Source of the DNA: Erythroxylum novogranatense
Lineage: Eukaryota > Streptophyta > Magnoliopsida > Malpighiales > Erythroxylaceae
Length of the DNA: 64,000 nt
Assembly: GCA_029891385.1 (NCBI GenBank)
Contig: CM057231.1
Location: forward strand, 62,231,103 to 62,295,102
Direction: 5' to 3'
Of this stretch, positions 34,882-45,799 are shown piece after piece. Each line of letters begins with the position of its first letter. Position 1 is the first letter of the stretch. The translations under genes were made by a program, and so were the position numbers. The notes beneath the pieces are model-generated. The model did not search any database and was not told the DNA's origin. It saw only the letters and a program-made list of their open reading frames with translations.

Positions 34882-37800
34882 AATCTCCCACTTGTCCTAA
34901 AGCCAATCGCCTTGGTATCTAATACCATAAGCGAGTACATGAGAATCAAAATTCTTCTGTGACAATGGCTTTTTCAACGGATCAGCAATGTTCTGCTCTG
35001 TGAAAATTCTCTCTATCAGGACATCACCCTGCGTAATGATCTCCCGAATCAGATGGTATCGGCGGAGTACGTGTTTGGATCGTTGATGTGACCTTGGTTC
35101 TTTCGCTGCGAATAGCTCCATTGTTGTCACAATACAATCAGATGGGCCCATCACAATGGGAACTACACCAAGTTCAAGAATGAACTTCGATCCAAACCGC
35201 CTTTGTCAGCATCCGATGTCGCAATGTACTCGCCTCGCCGTTGAATCGCAATGCCTCGCTTGAACTCTTCCAATTGATCGCCCGCCATTCAAAGATGAAA
35301 ACATAACTTGATTGGGACCTCGAGTCGCCCTTATCGATTGAAAACGGCATCTCAGATGCTCGCCACTTGAGATTTCCATCTCCATATACCAAGAAAACAT
35401 CCTTAGTTCTTCGCAAGTACTTTAGATATTCTCGATACCATCCAAAGGACCTTCACCGATCCGATTGGTATCTGCGCCGTAACACTTAGAGCATATGATA
35501 CATCGGGCCTCGTACATAGAATTGCATACATGATAGACCCATCAAGATGCATACGGATCATATTCATGCGATCCTTTCATCCCGTGTCTTAGACACATAG
35601 ACTTCGAGAGCGATATCCCATGAGACATGGGAAGATACCCTTTCTTGGATTGCTCCATGCTAAACCTCTTTAACATCTTATCTATGTATCGCTGATCGTG
35701 AAAGACCACAACCTCTTCGATCTATCTCTATAGATCTTTATCCTAAGGATATAAGTTGCTTCTCCAAGGTCTTTCATGGCAAATTGTTTCGACAACCAAA
35801 TTTTTACCGATTAAAGATTGAGACATCGCTTCCTAGTAAGAATATGTCATCTACATATAACACAAGGAATACGATTGCGCCCATTAACCTTCTTATACAC
35901 ACAATGTTCATCCGGATTTTGTGAGAAACCAAACTCTTTGATTGTCTCATCAAAACGGATATTCCAACTCCTGGATGCTTGCTTTAATCCATAAATGGAT
36001 TTCTGAAGTTTGCATACCTTTTCGCCATCATAGGAGATGAAGCCCTCAGGTTGTGTCATATACACATCCTCAGTCAGATTTCCATTCAGGAAAGCTGTCT
36101 TCACATCCATTTGTCATATCTCATAATCATAATGAGCGGCAATGGCTAGGAGTATACTAATGGATTTAAGCATTGCTACTGGACTGAAGGTCTCGTCATA
36201 GTCAACTCCTTGTCTTTGACGAAAGCCTTTAGCCACAAGCCTTGCTTTATAGGTAATCACATTACCATCCATGCCGATTTTCTTCTTGAAAACCCATTTG
36301 CACCCTATAGGTTTTATCCCTTCAGGTGCATCAACCAAACTCCATACTTGGTTTTCGTACATGGAATCCATTTCGATTTCATGGCACGGGCCATTTTTCG
36401 CACTCAACTCTTCGTAACCTCTTCATAGGTGGTAGGCTCATCATCCTCTATGAGCAATACGTCATTCTGCTCACTCACGAAATCCATATCTCTCTGAACA
36501 GAGCGATCCTACTTGACCTACGAATTACGTGTAGTAGAAGGTTGAACTGCTACCACATCTCGTATGAGTTACGCTTCGTGTTCGTGCAATCGATTCAAGC
36601 GTCGTCCGAGCATCTTGAACTTCTTCAAGCTCAATGTTGTTCCCATCGCCTTCTTGTGAAAGAAACTCTTTCTAAAGACAAAGATGCATCAAACAAACAC
36701 CTTTGTTCCTCGCCAGAAGGTAGAATTGATATCCTCTTGTTTCTTTAGGATATCCTACGTAATGTACACCCGCCGACTTTGCTTCAAGCTTATCTCGACT
36801 TTATCCGCTTCACATAAGCAGACAACCCTAAACTTTCAAATAAGAAAGATAAGGTTTCGTTAGTCCACATCTCATATGGAGTAACATCAATCGCCTGATG
36901 GAACTCGCTTAACAAGTAAACAAATTGCCTCAAGCGCATATCCCCAAAAGGATTTTCGTAATCGCAAAGCCTATCATAGATCGAACCACGTCCAAAGAAG
37001 GTTCGATTTCTCCTTTCTGCCACACCATCAGGTTGTGGTGTGTAAGGTGGAGTCCATCGAGATAAAATCCCATTATCTCTCGAGATAATCCAAAACTTCG
37101 TCTAAGTATTCGCCACCACGATCGATCGTAATGTCTTAATACTTTTCCCAAGTTGTTTTTCTACTTCATTTCAATTGTTTGAACTTTTCAAACGCTTCAG
37201 ATTTGTATCTCATCGACATGATACCCATATCGAGAATAATCATCGATAAAGGTAATGAAGTAACGACAACCACTTCGCATGGATGGACATCGACCACATA
37301 CATCCGAATGTATTAGGTCTAATAATCCAATATTGCTCACCCTTTCCCTTAAAGGTAACTTAGTCATCTTGCCTAACAAACAAGATTCACATGTGTCATA
37401 TGATTCATAACCAAATGACCCTAAACTCCCACTCTTATGGAGCTTAGCGATGCGCCTCTCATTCAGATGGCCAAGCGCATACAATGTCATAAGTAAGTTG
37501 ATTTTAAATTATCTCTTTATGTCTTTTCTTGTCATTGACATTCAAAATTGATGTGACATATCTAATATGTAAATTCCATTGCATAATGTACCAAGACTAT
37601 AGAGCATTCCATTTAAACTAATAGAACAACCATTGCTCCCAAAAGTTACATGGAAACCAAATTCATTTAAACAAGAAATGCATAATATGTTCTTTGTTAA
37701 AATCAGATAAAATAACAATCATCCAAATTGAATACAAGCCCACTAGGAGTGTCAAAACATAAGTCCCTACGGCTAATGCAGCAACTTTTGCTCCATTACC

Positions 37801-37960
37801 AACACGTAGGTCCATATCTCCCTTAATGAGCTTCCCATCGTCCCCGAGGCCCCGTGATATCATTACATATGTGTGAGCCACAACCGTATCTAATACCCAT
37901 ATGTTGTGATCGAAAAATGATAACCTCATTGACAAACATATCTCAAGAAGTCGAGGCATC
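34882..37960 (-). pseudogene. pol: Copia pol (copy C), heavily broken, with polypurine tract
   Basis: Minus strand. The polypurine tract is the complement of AATCTCCCACTTGTC at 34882-34896. RNase H remnants lie around 35000-35400. RT has YVDD at the complement of 35846-35857, and the stretch 35858-36407 is open apart from a TGA (complement of 36114-36116) at the same tryptophan codon as in copy A. Integrase remnants lie around 36790-37490, with CESCLLGK and a decayed DDE core. The protease region is at about 37740-37920. Frameshifts are very frequent and many involve CG-containing words. Confidence 0.85.
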
Positions 37961-38257
37961 TGATGCCTTCTTCTGCTTCAGGGACTCCAGATAGACTTTA
38001 CAGTCACCTCAGGTGGCGGCCTTGCCACAATAAGCGTGTTCCTTTTTGGGGCAAGACTTTGGTTTTCTTTTGTCAGACTTCCTACTTTCTCGATCGCTAT
38101 CAGAAACATCAACATCAAGTGTATCAGGAAGTGGAACATCAAGGACATAGCCTAGCCTTAGATCCGAGAACATTTCTCATTTCTTAGCCAATCAAGAAAA
38201 TCAGTCCGTGTAATTTGTTCGAGTCCATTAGGAGCGCAAGTTCACACCGGAAGACAT
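37961..38257 (-). pseudogene. gag: Copia gag (copy C) with large internal deletion
   Basis: The start is the ATG at 38257-38255 (minus), reading MSSGVNLRS, equivalent to copies A and B. Only about the first 50 codons can be followed (to around 38110). The sequence then jumps to lysine-rich sequence and a degenerate zinc knuckle near 38030-38000. About 500 bp of capsid coding present in A and B are missing. It is not functional as capsid. Confidence 0.75.
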
Positions 38258-38462
38258 CTTCAAACAACCTAACCATGGAGAGAGAGAAAGATCATAGAAT
38301 AGACTTAAATGCAGATTTAAGTTAAATGCATGATCATAAGGACTTAAATGACATGCATACAGCCCCACTAGTTTCACGTAATCCATAACCCTCATTATGA
38401 ATCCAAGAAACAAGGTGACAAATGTCCTAGTGGGTCGATATCCGACATTGCTAAGAATGACC

Positions 38463-38843
38463 TTGGGTTTGCCCAACAAGCCATTTCTTAGGTCAATCGG
38501 TAGTATCACCATACCAATTGCATCATCGATAACCGACATTAAGAATGACCTCGAGGTTAGCTCAACAAGCCACCTTATGTCTCGGGAGGTATCGACATAC
38601 CAGCTACATCTTAGACACAACTATCGATCGTGCTATCAACGGTTGATGTGCACAAACATTGGGTTATCAACACTTGATGCGCTGCATATCCGATGTACAC
38701 TACCCAACTTTGCCTCTCGCCCACGCCGACCTCGAGGTTAGCTCAACAAATCAACGCTTATAGGAAAACCGACCCATTAATCCGAAAATCTTATTTTCAT
38801 GGTTCGAACATATTCAGATAGAGTGAGCTTGAGGTTAGCTCAA
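38463..38843 (-). repeat. Four leader hairpins (copia C)
   Basis: Positions are 38463-38476 (TTGGG/CCCAA), 38551-38565 and 38732-38746 (TCGAG/CTCAA on the plus strand), and 38829-38843 (TTGAG/CTCAA). The last three have the 5-base loop GTTAG (plus strand). They occupy the same places as the hairpins in A and B, but three of four stems carry the GAG/CTC version. Confidence 0.7.
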
Positions 38844-39039
38844 CAACTCAACCCTAGAAGAACTCGTTCTTACCATATTAATGGAAAGCGTTAGTTTTCA
38901 TATTACGAGGAGGATTTCAAATTCGTGTCTCATCCAAGCTACGGGATTATAGTCACCATGACTATATGGAATAATTTAGGCATGGCATCAATCACATTGA
39001 ATTTATACCGAAAATCATCCATCATCCCACCAGGATGAT

Positions 39040-39172
39040 ATAAGTCGACTTATCCAATGCAAGTCGACTTATGTCGTCACAAGATGTACAAGTCGCCAGA
39101 TCAATATACAAGTCGCCTTTATACGACTTCTTGCACATGTAAGTCGCCTTATCCAACCGAACAAGTCGCCTT
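39040..39172 (-). repeat. Leader array, AAGGCGACTT version (copia C)
   Basis: Plus-strand cores at 39044 and 39063 read GTCGAC; those at 39092, 39112, 39143 and 39165 read GTCGCC. Steps in element direction are 22, 31, 20, 29 and 19 bp, which parallels copy A (20, 32, 22, 28, 20). Four of six sites carry the same altered core. Confidence 0.8.
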
Positions 39173-40275
39173 ACACAAGGAAAATTGCTATCTAGTCCGC
39201 TAATTCTCAATCCAAGCATTCCCAATTCACAACACCAATATAACAAGTATATAAACCTTTATATTAATGTGGTAATGAAACATTTTCATTAAATCATGCA
39301 TGCCATATAGTCAAACTATATAAGAAAAACTTGAAACCGATTAATCACTAGATTTCCACATAATTTTAAGACTATCAAATTATCATGCTAAGTATCTCTA
39401 GGTAGGCTACACGTTATCAAGATTACTCCGCACTTGTCACAAAAATTGCGACGCCAAAATAACCAAGATAACTAATAATCTAACGAGAGGCTAAAGTGAC
39501 CTATTCGACATCCAAAAATTATTGGAAACCAAATTTCAAGAATCTCATTTTGGAATGCATACCAGATCAATATAACACATTTTTAATCACATTAAAAATG
39601 ATTCAAGGCATTGGAATTCAGAAATACATAACCAATGATTTCAAACAAAACAGCCCCAGCAACTTTCTCAAAACTGCCAAGCTCTGCCTTTTGCTCGAAA
39701 TAATCATTGAAACAATTTCAATAAATGCTGAGAAAATTACAGATGTTAGTACATGTTTACAAAATGCTCCATGAATTTTTTTAGGATTTATTTCCAACAA
39801 AAACTCATCAAACCTCAGCAATCTAGCCGAAACAGAATCTGTGTTTTTCAACACAGACATTCCCAGAAGCATACAATAAATTCAGAAATAAATAGTAAAT
39901 CACCTTGAAAACATTTTTCCATCCACAGAGACATTCAAAAACATCTTAGGGACGTGTCGGTGAAAACCCATCCGAAATTATTTTTTTCTAGAATTTATTC
40001 TCGAATTTACAAGTATACCTGTTTCAGAAATGTTCAACAGGACAGCATCCGAAACTTAGGGAATTAAATTAGCAAAATCATATCAAACGACATTGATAAA
40101 TTTTTTCTTTTTATAGACACATTCAGCAACATCTCATGAGCAGGTCTATGCAAGAAAATTTCGAAAACCCTAATTCTGGACAGATTTCGAAATATACATA
40201 GGCAGCATGCTACACAGCTCAATTCACAAAGGAACTCCGACCTAGTTATCATTTTAACTGTTTATACAACACAAG

Positions 40276-40289
40276 TGGCTCTGATACCA
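40276..40289 (-). other. Primer-binding site, initiator tRNA-Met type (copia C)
   Basis: TGGCTCTGATACCA is the exact complement of the copy B site and abuts the LTR that starts at 40291. The region 38900-40275 is leader homologous to copy B, with no convincing gene. Confidence 0.85.
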
Positions 40290-40290
40290 C

Positions 40291-42403
40291 TGTAGGAAAA
40301 TCCCGGGGTGTCCATCACATGGACACAGTGCGGAAAACAAAACTTTTTGTTCCGGGAAGTTCCCGAAAGCCAGGATCCAAGTGTATGTACAAACAATCAA
40401 ACCATAACGACCAAAGGAGACCGTCTCTAACAGATTCTACGCAGAGGTCGGAAAACCTAACCGACAAACCTTTGACCGGGAATAGCTAGAATAATTAAAG
40501 ACTGCTAGATCTTACCTTATTCTAGGAGAGCTTAGGATTACACCTTGTGGAAGTAGCTTTGAAGATGAGAGAAGAAGAAGAAAGCCTTAGAAATCAAATT
40601 TCCAAAACCTAACTCTTTAAGCTATTCGCCTTCGCCCATCACCCACGACCAAGCTTGCTTTTCTTTTCCTTAAGGCTTTCTTTCTAATACCTTTTAACTA
40701 ATTAAAAGGCAATAGAAAGACTTGAAGGAAAGCCCCACGGGAGGCATAAAACCATTCAATAATCTCATTATTTAATGACTTTTGACTACCAATGATCTCA
40801 TCCTCCTTAAGGCTTGCTTCCAATCGAACATACTTCATCCTTAAGCTTTTAACTTGTCTCTTTAACTAATTAAAGGGATAATTAAAGCTTGAATGGGAGA
40901 GAGCCACGTTAGTGGCTTAGAAAATAATAAACAATTAAGTTAAATGATAAAGTTTGATTTTTCAAACTTTATCTTCTCCCATCATCAAATGACATGTGTC
41001 CACTCATATATTAATTAATTAATCTTATTAATTAATTGATATATGGGGTTGCTGAAGCGGTCCAATCAAACTGGGGTCGGTCCTACTGCCTCATCGGGCC
41101 CCACGCCGTAAAAAATCGCCGGAGACCATTTTCAGCAATGTCGATGTCGCGATCACATCGGGACATATCCCAATCTCATCGGGATCCATTTAATCCTATT
41201 GCTCTCCAGATATTGGATCACTATCCAAAACTATTTTACAGATTTCCGATCCACTCTTATGCGTGTGACCCATTAGGTTCCCGGTTATGTTGGCCACTTA
41301 GATTAACACTTAATCTAAGTAAGTCATGAGCGCGCCTAGCAACACATCACGACCCCTAATCGACCGAAAGTAATTGGTTTGACTAATGAACCCGAGCTCA
41401 TCAGAACCGTATCACTAACCTTTCCATAGACAATTACCGTAATTCGTCCCTTTCACCATCCTATACCCCACTTAGTTATGAGTATGGTCAAAGTGTCAAC
41501 TCTTACTAGACCGTGTTCAGCCCAGTGATATCGGTCTCGCCTTAGACTCATTACTCTATATGTCCATGAAGATGCCTTCATGACATGTTCACTCCGGCCG
41601 AGATTTCCAAGTAATGATCCGCATAAGAGGCCATGGGTATCTCTTCTGCTATTCCGTGGTGAATCCTTTATTGGCTACTCAATTACCTTTGAATACCTCA
41701 AACTGCACTCCAAGCACCACCTCCGAGCGACCTCTGGAAGGCAACAAGGAATGGAGTCAAAGCGTAATCAAGATTCAAGATATCCTCGAGTACCTCAAGT
41801 CTAAGGATACTTGCACCATTGCTATGATGAGATTATCACCGACATTATAATAGAATACCCATATGATGATCTCATGGCAGGTCATCCAATGTACTTACTA
41901 CCACTAGTAAGCATCCACATGCCAAATCTAAATATCTCAATATTTACAGTTTCTCAGATCCACTGCTTGATCTAATCAAGGAATATGACATGTGCTAGTC
42001 TATCCGGATTAACAATGTCCAGTCTCATTAATCCTATGACTAGGGATAATTTAGATACTGACATAATTGCACATGATAGGAATCTCAGTAGTATGATCAC
42101 ATCATAATTTCCTTCATGCTATGTCATATATCATGGACTTTATTAATTTGATTAAAGATTAACATCAATTCATAACAAAATGAACATCAAATAAATGAAA
42201 TATGCCTTGCTTTATTTATTCATAAAGTCTGTACATGACTATGAACAAAATGCGCTAAAGGGGATTGCCTTTAGGGCACTACTCTAACAATCTTATGGTA
42301 CTGGACATACATAAGTCGACTTACACTGGTGAACAAGGCGACTTATCAGTACCGAGCAAGCATAAGTCGACTTACAGATAGTACAAGTCGACTTACACCT
42401 ACA
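40291..42403 (-). mobile_element. 5' LTR of copia C (right side), with U3 extension
   Basis: About 2113 bp, from TGTAGG (plus strand) to CCTACA. The same 114-bp extension is present at 42290-42403, with cores at 42315, 42337 (GGCGAC), 42366 and 42387 in steps of 22, 29 and 21 bp. Because both LTRs carry it, the extension was already in the element that moved. Confidence 0.85.
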
Positions 42404-42895
42404 AGGACGAATTGCACGGTAATTGTCTATGGAAAGGTTCGTGATATGGTCCATGATGAATATATGTTCATTCGTCAAACCAATTACTTTTTGGTCAATT
42501 GGGGGTCATGATGTGTTGCTAGATACCGCTCATGATTTGCTCAGATTAAGTGTTAATCTAAGTGGCCAACATAACCGGGAACCTAATGGGTCACACGCAT
42601 AAGAGTGTCTCGGAGAATTCGTAAAATAGTTTTGGACAGAGTTCCAATATATGGAGAGCAAAAGGATTAAATGGATCCCGATGAGATCGAGATATGTCCC
42701 GATGAGATCGCAACATCGATATTGCTGAAAAAGATTTTCGACGGTTTTTCCATACCGACCAGTAGACCGAATTCAAGATGATCGACCACTTGAAGATTAA
42801 TATATATATATATTATTAAATAATTAAATAAATAAATAATTAATATATATATATATATAGCATTTACGTGGATGAAGGAGGAGAGTCCTTATCTT

Positions 42896-42931
<36 letters not shown>

Positions 42932-43387
42932 GCTAACGTGGACAAGGCTCCACCATTAGCTTTAATGTGTCTTTAAATGAGTTATAAGACATATAAAAAG
43001 TGAAATGAAGAAGGTGATCTTCGTGGCTTTTGAAGAAAGAAGGAAGAAAGGATTTTGAGAAAATCCTAAGCATCTTCTCTTCTCACCATCGATCATCAAG
43101 TTTGCTTCTCCTCTCCAAGCTTCTTCAAGCTTCTCCATTGCTCTCCAAGAAAAAAGGTAGGAGCTAGCACTCTTTACTTTGTTCTAGCTATTCCCGGGTC
43201 AAAGGGTTTGTCCCAGTTAGGTTTTTCGATCTCTGCGTGGATACCGTTAGAGACGGTCTCCTTTGGCCGTTATGGTTTGAGTTTGTTGTATAGACACATG
43301 GATCCTGGCTTTCGGGAAGATCCCGGAATAAAATTTTTTGTTTTCCGCACCGTGGGCATGTGATGCTCACACCGGGATTTTCCTACA
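42404..43387 (+). mobile_element. 3' LTR of copia B, right part
   Basis: It resumes the LTR after copia C and ends TTCCTACA at 43387, directly before the CTAAA target duplication. TATAAAAA at 42992-42999 matches the TATA box of the 5' LTR. TA microsatellites occupy about 42795-42930. Confidence 0.9.
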
Positions 43388-43652
43388 CTAAATGTGTTGA
43401 AGAAAGTATTCATGTTAAATTTGATGATATGATTTCACCCCCGAGAAAGGTTTGTTTTGATGATGATGCAAGAAGTTCAGGTAATAAAGCTGAAGAAATT
43501 GAATCCAAGATTGAGGAATTGAAGTTAGATGAAGAAAATCATGTACCCAATATTAAAACATGGGAAAAAGCAAAGAACCATCCTATGGAGCAAGTAATTG
43601 GTGATTTAAATGATGGTTTGAGAACCAGGAGAAATATCTATGAGAATATGAG
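43388..43652 (+). pseudogene. pol: SIRE-type pol fragment between integrase and RT
   Basis: This is the continuation of the frame broken at 14443. It opens with CVEESIHVKFDD, typical of the integrase C-terminal side in this lineage. An acidic linker with HPMEQVIGDLNDGLRTR follows, the usual lead-in to the RT domain. It is cut at 43652 by the Athila-like element and resumes at 53163. Confidence 0.85.
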
Positions 43653-45096
43653 TGATTGGACCAAATTTATATTATAAATTAGGCCCGTTTTCTCTAGTAA
43701 TTATGCATCTGTTGACTCCTGATCTATGATTTTTATGCTTATTTTGGTCCCGCACATTGAGTTTTGATAAATTGCACATTGTCAGTATTTTGTTGTCATT
43801 TGTCATTAATTCTACATAATTTTTATTGGGACAATTGATACTGCAAATGGGTTGTATTTTGTAGGACCAAAGGAGTCAACATTCAAGAAGTCAACATGCC
43901 GCGAGATTCGTTGGGGCGAACCCAAACCTCCATTCGCATGGCGAATAAATTAAATGCAATTACTTGACTGCGACGAGTGACCATCCGGACTTTGTCATAA
44001 TAAACTACAACCATTCGCCGCAATAATGTCGGGTAACCCGCCTATATTTGGCAAAGTATCCATCGTTCGACTCGACCCGCACGTATCCCTATAAAACTTG
44101 CCATTTAGTGCAAAAAGGACGGCCGCATGAGTTTTTTCTTTTCCTCCCTTTTCTTCGCTCTTCTCCAGCTTCTTTCATTCTTTTGCTTTCGCTTCTAATA
44201 GGTTTTCATTCTGTTACAGTTCACCACGCATAACGTTCATTGTCTTCATCTTCAACAGTTAAATCGTCTCGATCATGAGTATCGGTGATTCTCCAGCGAT
44301 GATGGAGTTGGCGAGTCATGAGCGGCTAAATCAAGATTCTCCGAAAATGTAGCGAAGGTCGGAGTTCCATGAGCTTCAAGGGGTAATCAACCATAGTTTT
44401 AGATTTTTGTCATGTTTTGTAAAACCTCCGAGTTGGAGATTGCTATATATGATGGATTGAATCCGGCTATAGTTTAATCGGATGTAAAACTTTGATTTAT
44501 GGTGTGGATTAGTTTGTGTTGGATATTGTTCTGAAATACATGAAGTTTAATGTATGTTAAACAGATTTGCATGAGTTAAATTAATCTACCTAGTTGTGTT
44601 TGATTGAATTGATTGTGTTTTATCTGGTTAAATTATTGCATAAATCATTTCATGCCATACACTAAGGGTTTTAACAAGCTTTAATTTATCGAGTTGATCA
44701 ATTAAATCTTGGACTTAACGAGTTGTTAAGGTTGTGTTTTCGAAACTTAGTGGATTTTAAACCCCGATATTTATTTTGAGTGATGATGACCGAGCCGCAT
44801 TTTCAGGAGAGTTTTAATTAATTGTTTTCAGTCTCATTTAATTTAAATTGCCTTATCTTTTCAAAATCCCAAAATATTTACCTTTGCTTTAGTTTAGTTT
44901 AATTTTAGATTAATCAATCAAAACCCCTTTATTGCTTTCATTGCATGCATAATTCAAACATTAGGCTAGTCTAAGATCAATTGGTGCATTGGTTCCTTGA
45001 GAGTCAACCGAGGTTGCATCCTGTATTGCAATCCTTGGTATAAATTTTATTTGACCGGTTTCAAGGATCAATTTAAATTGAACGATAAGCCGATCA
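43653..45096 (+). mobile_element. 5' LTR of the Athila-like element
   Basis: 1444 bp, co-linear with 51704-53157. It is non-coding and contains scattered ATTCGCCGC-type words around 43915-44040, which differ noticeably between the two LTRs. Confidence 0.88.
44090..44096 (+). promoter_or_regulatory. TATA box, Athila-like 5' LTR
   Basis: TATAAAA in the context GTATCCCTATAAAACTTGCC; the same box is at 52134-52140 in the 3' LTR. Confidence 0.6.
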
Positions 45097-45099
45097 AAT

Positions 45100-45117
45100 T
45101 GGCGCCGTTGTTGGGAA
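45100..45117 (+). other. Primer-binding site, tRNA-Asp type
   Basis: TGGCGCCGTTGTTGGGAA, three bases after the LTR, resembles the Athila primer site TGGCGCCGTTGCCGGGGA with changes in its second half. Confidence 0.75.
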
Positions 45118-45324
45118 TCAAATTAATTGGTTCTCTAGGTTAGCCGGTGTTTGTTTTGATCTTAATTTTGTTGTTTACATTTTTTGCATTGCATAATTTT
45201 ATTTAATTTCTTTTACTCGCTAAGTGTTTTAGTGTTAATCCTGTTTGTGATTTCATTCTCGCTTTGTTTTAAGTGTTTATTCGATTTGTTTTCTTTCTTC
45301 GGTTCAGGCTTGGCCGTGACGAGT

Positions 45325-45460
45325 TCATCATTCGTCACAATGAGTTCATCATTCGCCGCAGAGTTCATATATTCGCCGCAATGAAAGTTACATTTATTCG
45401 ATTATTGCAATAATTACTACACGCCGCAAATAACTCGAGTGAATTGAAGCCTTATCCGCC
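45325..45460 (+). repeat. Leader array of ATTCGCCGCA motifs (Athila-like)
   Basis: TTCGTC/TTCGCC cores start at 45331, 45352 and 45372 (steps 21 and 20), each following GAGTTCAT-like wording. Weaker members lie at about 45397, 45420 and 45455. The array is between primer site and gag, as in the copia leaders. The stretch 45118-45800 has no other recognisable content. Confidence 0.6.
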
Positions 45461-45799
45461 GTCGTTTTAGTGAGCTATCTTAGGTGAACTTCTCTTGTGC
45501 ATGCCCGTAGACTTAGGCTAGTTCATTTTCAACCCAAATTGAGCGACACCTTAGACAACTTAGGAAAACAAAAGAGAGCAAGAAAGACTTAGACACTAGA
45601 TCGACTAGAATCGAGATAGTGAACACCAAGAATATCCCTCAACCACCCCAAATGAAGATCACGGTCTTAACGGTGACCAGAAGCGTAGATGACAACAATG
45701 CAAACATCGACGAGAACCATCGGAGAAGCTACAACCTCTGACGTAAACTACGATCCTTTCATCGCTTCACCCTAACTTCGACGTAAATTTCAAGTTAAA

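Larger units (their letters stand above)
32770..42403 (-). mobile_element. Copia copy C, inverted, inserted in the 3' LTR of copia B
   Basis: Reading on the minus strand it is a complete but degenerate relative of A and B: LTR (40291-42403), primer-binding site, leader, gag, pol, polypurine tract, LTR (32770-34881). The flanks AGGAT (32765-32769) and AGGAC (42404-42408) are the target duplication with one change. The host LTR sequence GAAAGGATGAATTGC is continuous if C and one duplicate are removed. The outermost base at the left end is altered (CTGAG for TGTAGG). Confidence 0.88.
14444..43387 (+). mobile_element. Copia copy B (Ty1/copia, Angela/Tork-like), split by two later insertions
   Basis: It is flanked by the 5-bp target duplication CTAAA (14439-14443 and 43388-43392) inside the SIRE integrase/pol region. 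Its own pieces are 14444-19504, 29049-32769 and 42404-43387. The LARD-like element and inverted copia C account for the rest. LTR termini are TGTTAG and CCTACA. It is a close relative of copy A and keeps the full leader that A has lost. Confidence 0.9.

Noticed and set aside
43185..43387. Independent short LTR fragment near 43200
   Set aside because: It is continuous with the 3' LTR of copia B once inverted copia C is removed.
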